NCBI GenBank assembly: GCA_016219425.1
Contig: JACRNB010000006.1
Coordinates: 1 to 64,000 of the forward strand
DNA from: Betaproteobacteria bacterium
GTDB lineage: Bacteria; Pseudomonadota; Gammaproteobacteria; Burkholderiales; Thiobacillaceae
Direction of reading: 5' to 3'
Length of the DNA: 64,000 nucleotides
Shown: positions 63,472 through 64,000 of the stretch, piece after piece
How positions within the stretch are numbered: position 1 is the first letter of the stretch
How the letters are laid out: each line of letters starts with the position of its first letter
Notes under the pieces: model-generated
Database searches by the model: none
What the model saw: the letters and a program-made list of their open reading frames with translations, nothing else
What the model was told of the DNA's origin: nothing
Program-made: the position numbers and the translations under genes

Positions 63472-64000
63472 GTGCAACACATCCGCAATTTCTCCATCAT
63501 CGCCCACATTGACCACGGTAAATCCACCCTGGCCGACCGCCTCATCCACCGCTGCGGAGGCCTGGAAACACGGGAGATGGAAGAACAGGTGCTGGATTCC
63601 ATGGACCTGGAGCGGGAACGGGGCATCACCATCAAGGCCCAGACCGCGGCGCTGACCTACAAGGCTCAGGACGGCCAGGTCTACCAGCTCAACCTGATCG
63701 ACACCCCCGGCCATGTGGACTTCTCCTACGAGGTCTCCCGCTCCCTCTCCGCCTGCGAAGGCGCGCTCCTGGTGGTGGACGCCTCCCAGGGCGTGGAGGC
63801 CCAGACCGTGGCCAACTGCTACACCGCCATCGACCTGGGCGTGGAGGTCTTCCCCATCCTCAACAAGATCGACCTGCCCTCCGCCGACCCGGATCGGGTG
63901 ATGCAGGAGATCGAGGAGATCGTCGGCATCCCGGCGGATGAGGCGGTGCGCTGTTCCGCCAAGACCGGCCTGGGGATCGAGGATGTGCTGGAGGCGGTGG
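63472..64000 (+). CDS. lepA: Elongation factor 4 (LepA), 5' part
   Basis: LepA (EF4) is a ribosome-bound GTPase involved in initiation and back-translocation. The frame begins with GTG at 63472 ([23 protein letters not shown] when read with a Met start) and stays open to the window end, giving 176 codons. G1 AHIDHGKST, switch [18 protein letters not shown]3 DTPGHVDF and G4 NKID are intact. TAGAAT at 63436-63441 may be its -10. The mucD-lepA order is common in betaproteobacteria. Confidence 0.96.
   Translation, partial: MQHIRNFSIIAHIDHGKSTLADRLIHRCGGLETREMEEQVLDSMDLERERGITIKAQTAALTYKAQDGQVYQLNLIDTPGHVDFSYEVSRSLSACEGALLVVDASQGVEAQTVANCYTAIDLGVEVFPILNKIDLPSADPDRVMQEIEEIVGIPADEAVRCSAKTGLGIEDVLEAV

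Overview
This window looks like a chromosomal segment of a high-GC, autotrophic betaproteobacterium, probably a sulfur- or iron-oxidising member of the Nitrosomonadales. Evidence: the ribosomal proteins and the rpoE-rseABC-mucD operon are of proteobacterial/betaproteobacterial type, and there is a form II RuBisCO with CbbQ, CbbO and CbbR. A periplasmic rhodanese next to a DUF302 protein also fits a sulfur oxidiser, but that is inference. No taxon can be fixed without a search.

Layout. 1-12.3 kb: end of one tuf copy, tRNA-Trp, secE-nusG, rplKA, rplJL with its leader, rpoBC. 12.3-30.5 kb: the str, S10, spc and alpha operons (rpsL to rplQ) with secY and infA. 30.6-36.5 kb: carbon-fixation cluster cbbM-cbbQ-cbbO on the minus strand, with divergent cbbR. 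36.5-43.5 kb: an RsmB-type methyltransferase, a PLD-family protein, an MscS channel, a small sigma-54-type orphan, thioredoxin, a GT-B-like protein, hda and nadA. 43.6-50.9 kb: mscL, a DUF4197 protein, a frameshifted OmpA-family gene, rsmI/yraN/diaA/dolP (the same arrangement as in enterobacteria), and a rhodanese, DUF302 and GSPFG-repeat secreted gene group. 51-57.6 kb: an EVE protein, a Fic protein, and a divergent pair of exported caspase-fold proteins (C14 caspase with EF-hand and DUF4384; TPR-CHAT). 57.7-64 kb: nadB, rpoE-rseA-rseB-rseC-mucD and the start of lepA. No stretch longer than 300 bases lacks a gene.

The most notable signals are of two kinds. First, several highly conserved genes carry lesions. 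EF-Tu lacks exactly the 19-residue switch I segment. S10 has lost its first 17 codons and is joined directly to the tuf stop codon. RuBisCO lacks 7 residues beside the substrate-phosphate site and has Cys where Arg is near invariant. An OmpA-family gene is frameshifted by a 25-bp tandem duplication. These are either real or assembly errors and should be checked first. RpoB also carries an extra block of about 70 residues. Second, the exported caspase/CHAT pair and the rhodanese/DUF302/GSPFG group are candidates for undescribed extracytoplasmic systems. At least four families of dispersed palindromic repeats sit at gene ends, and two of them have entered coding sequence.
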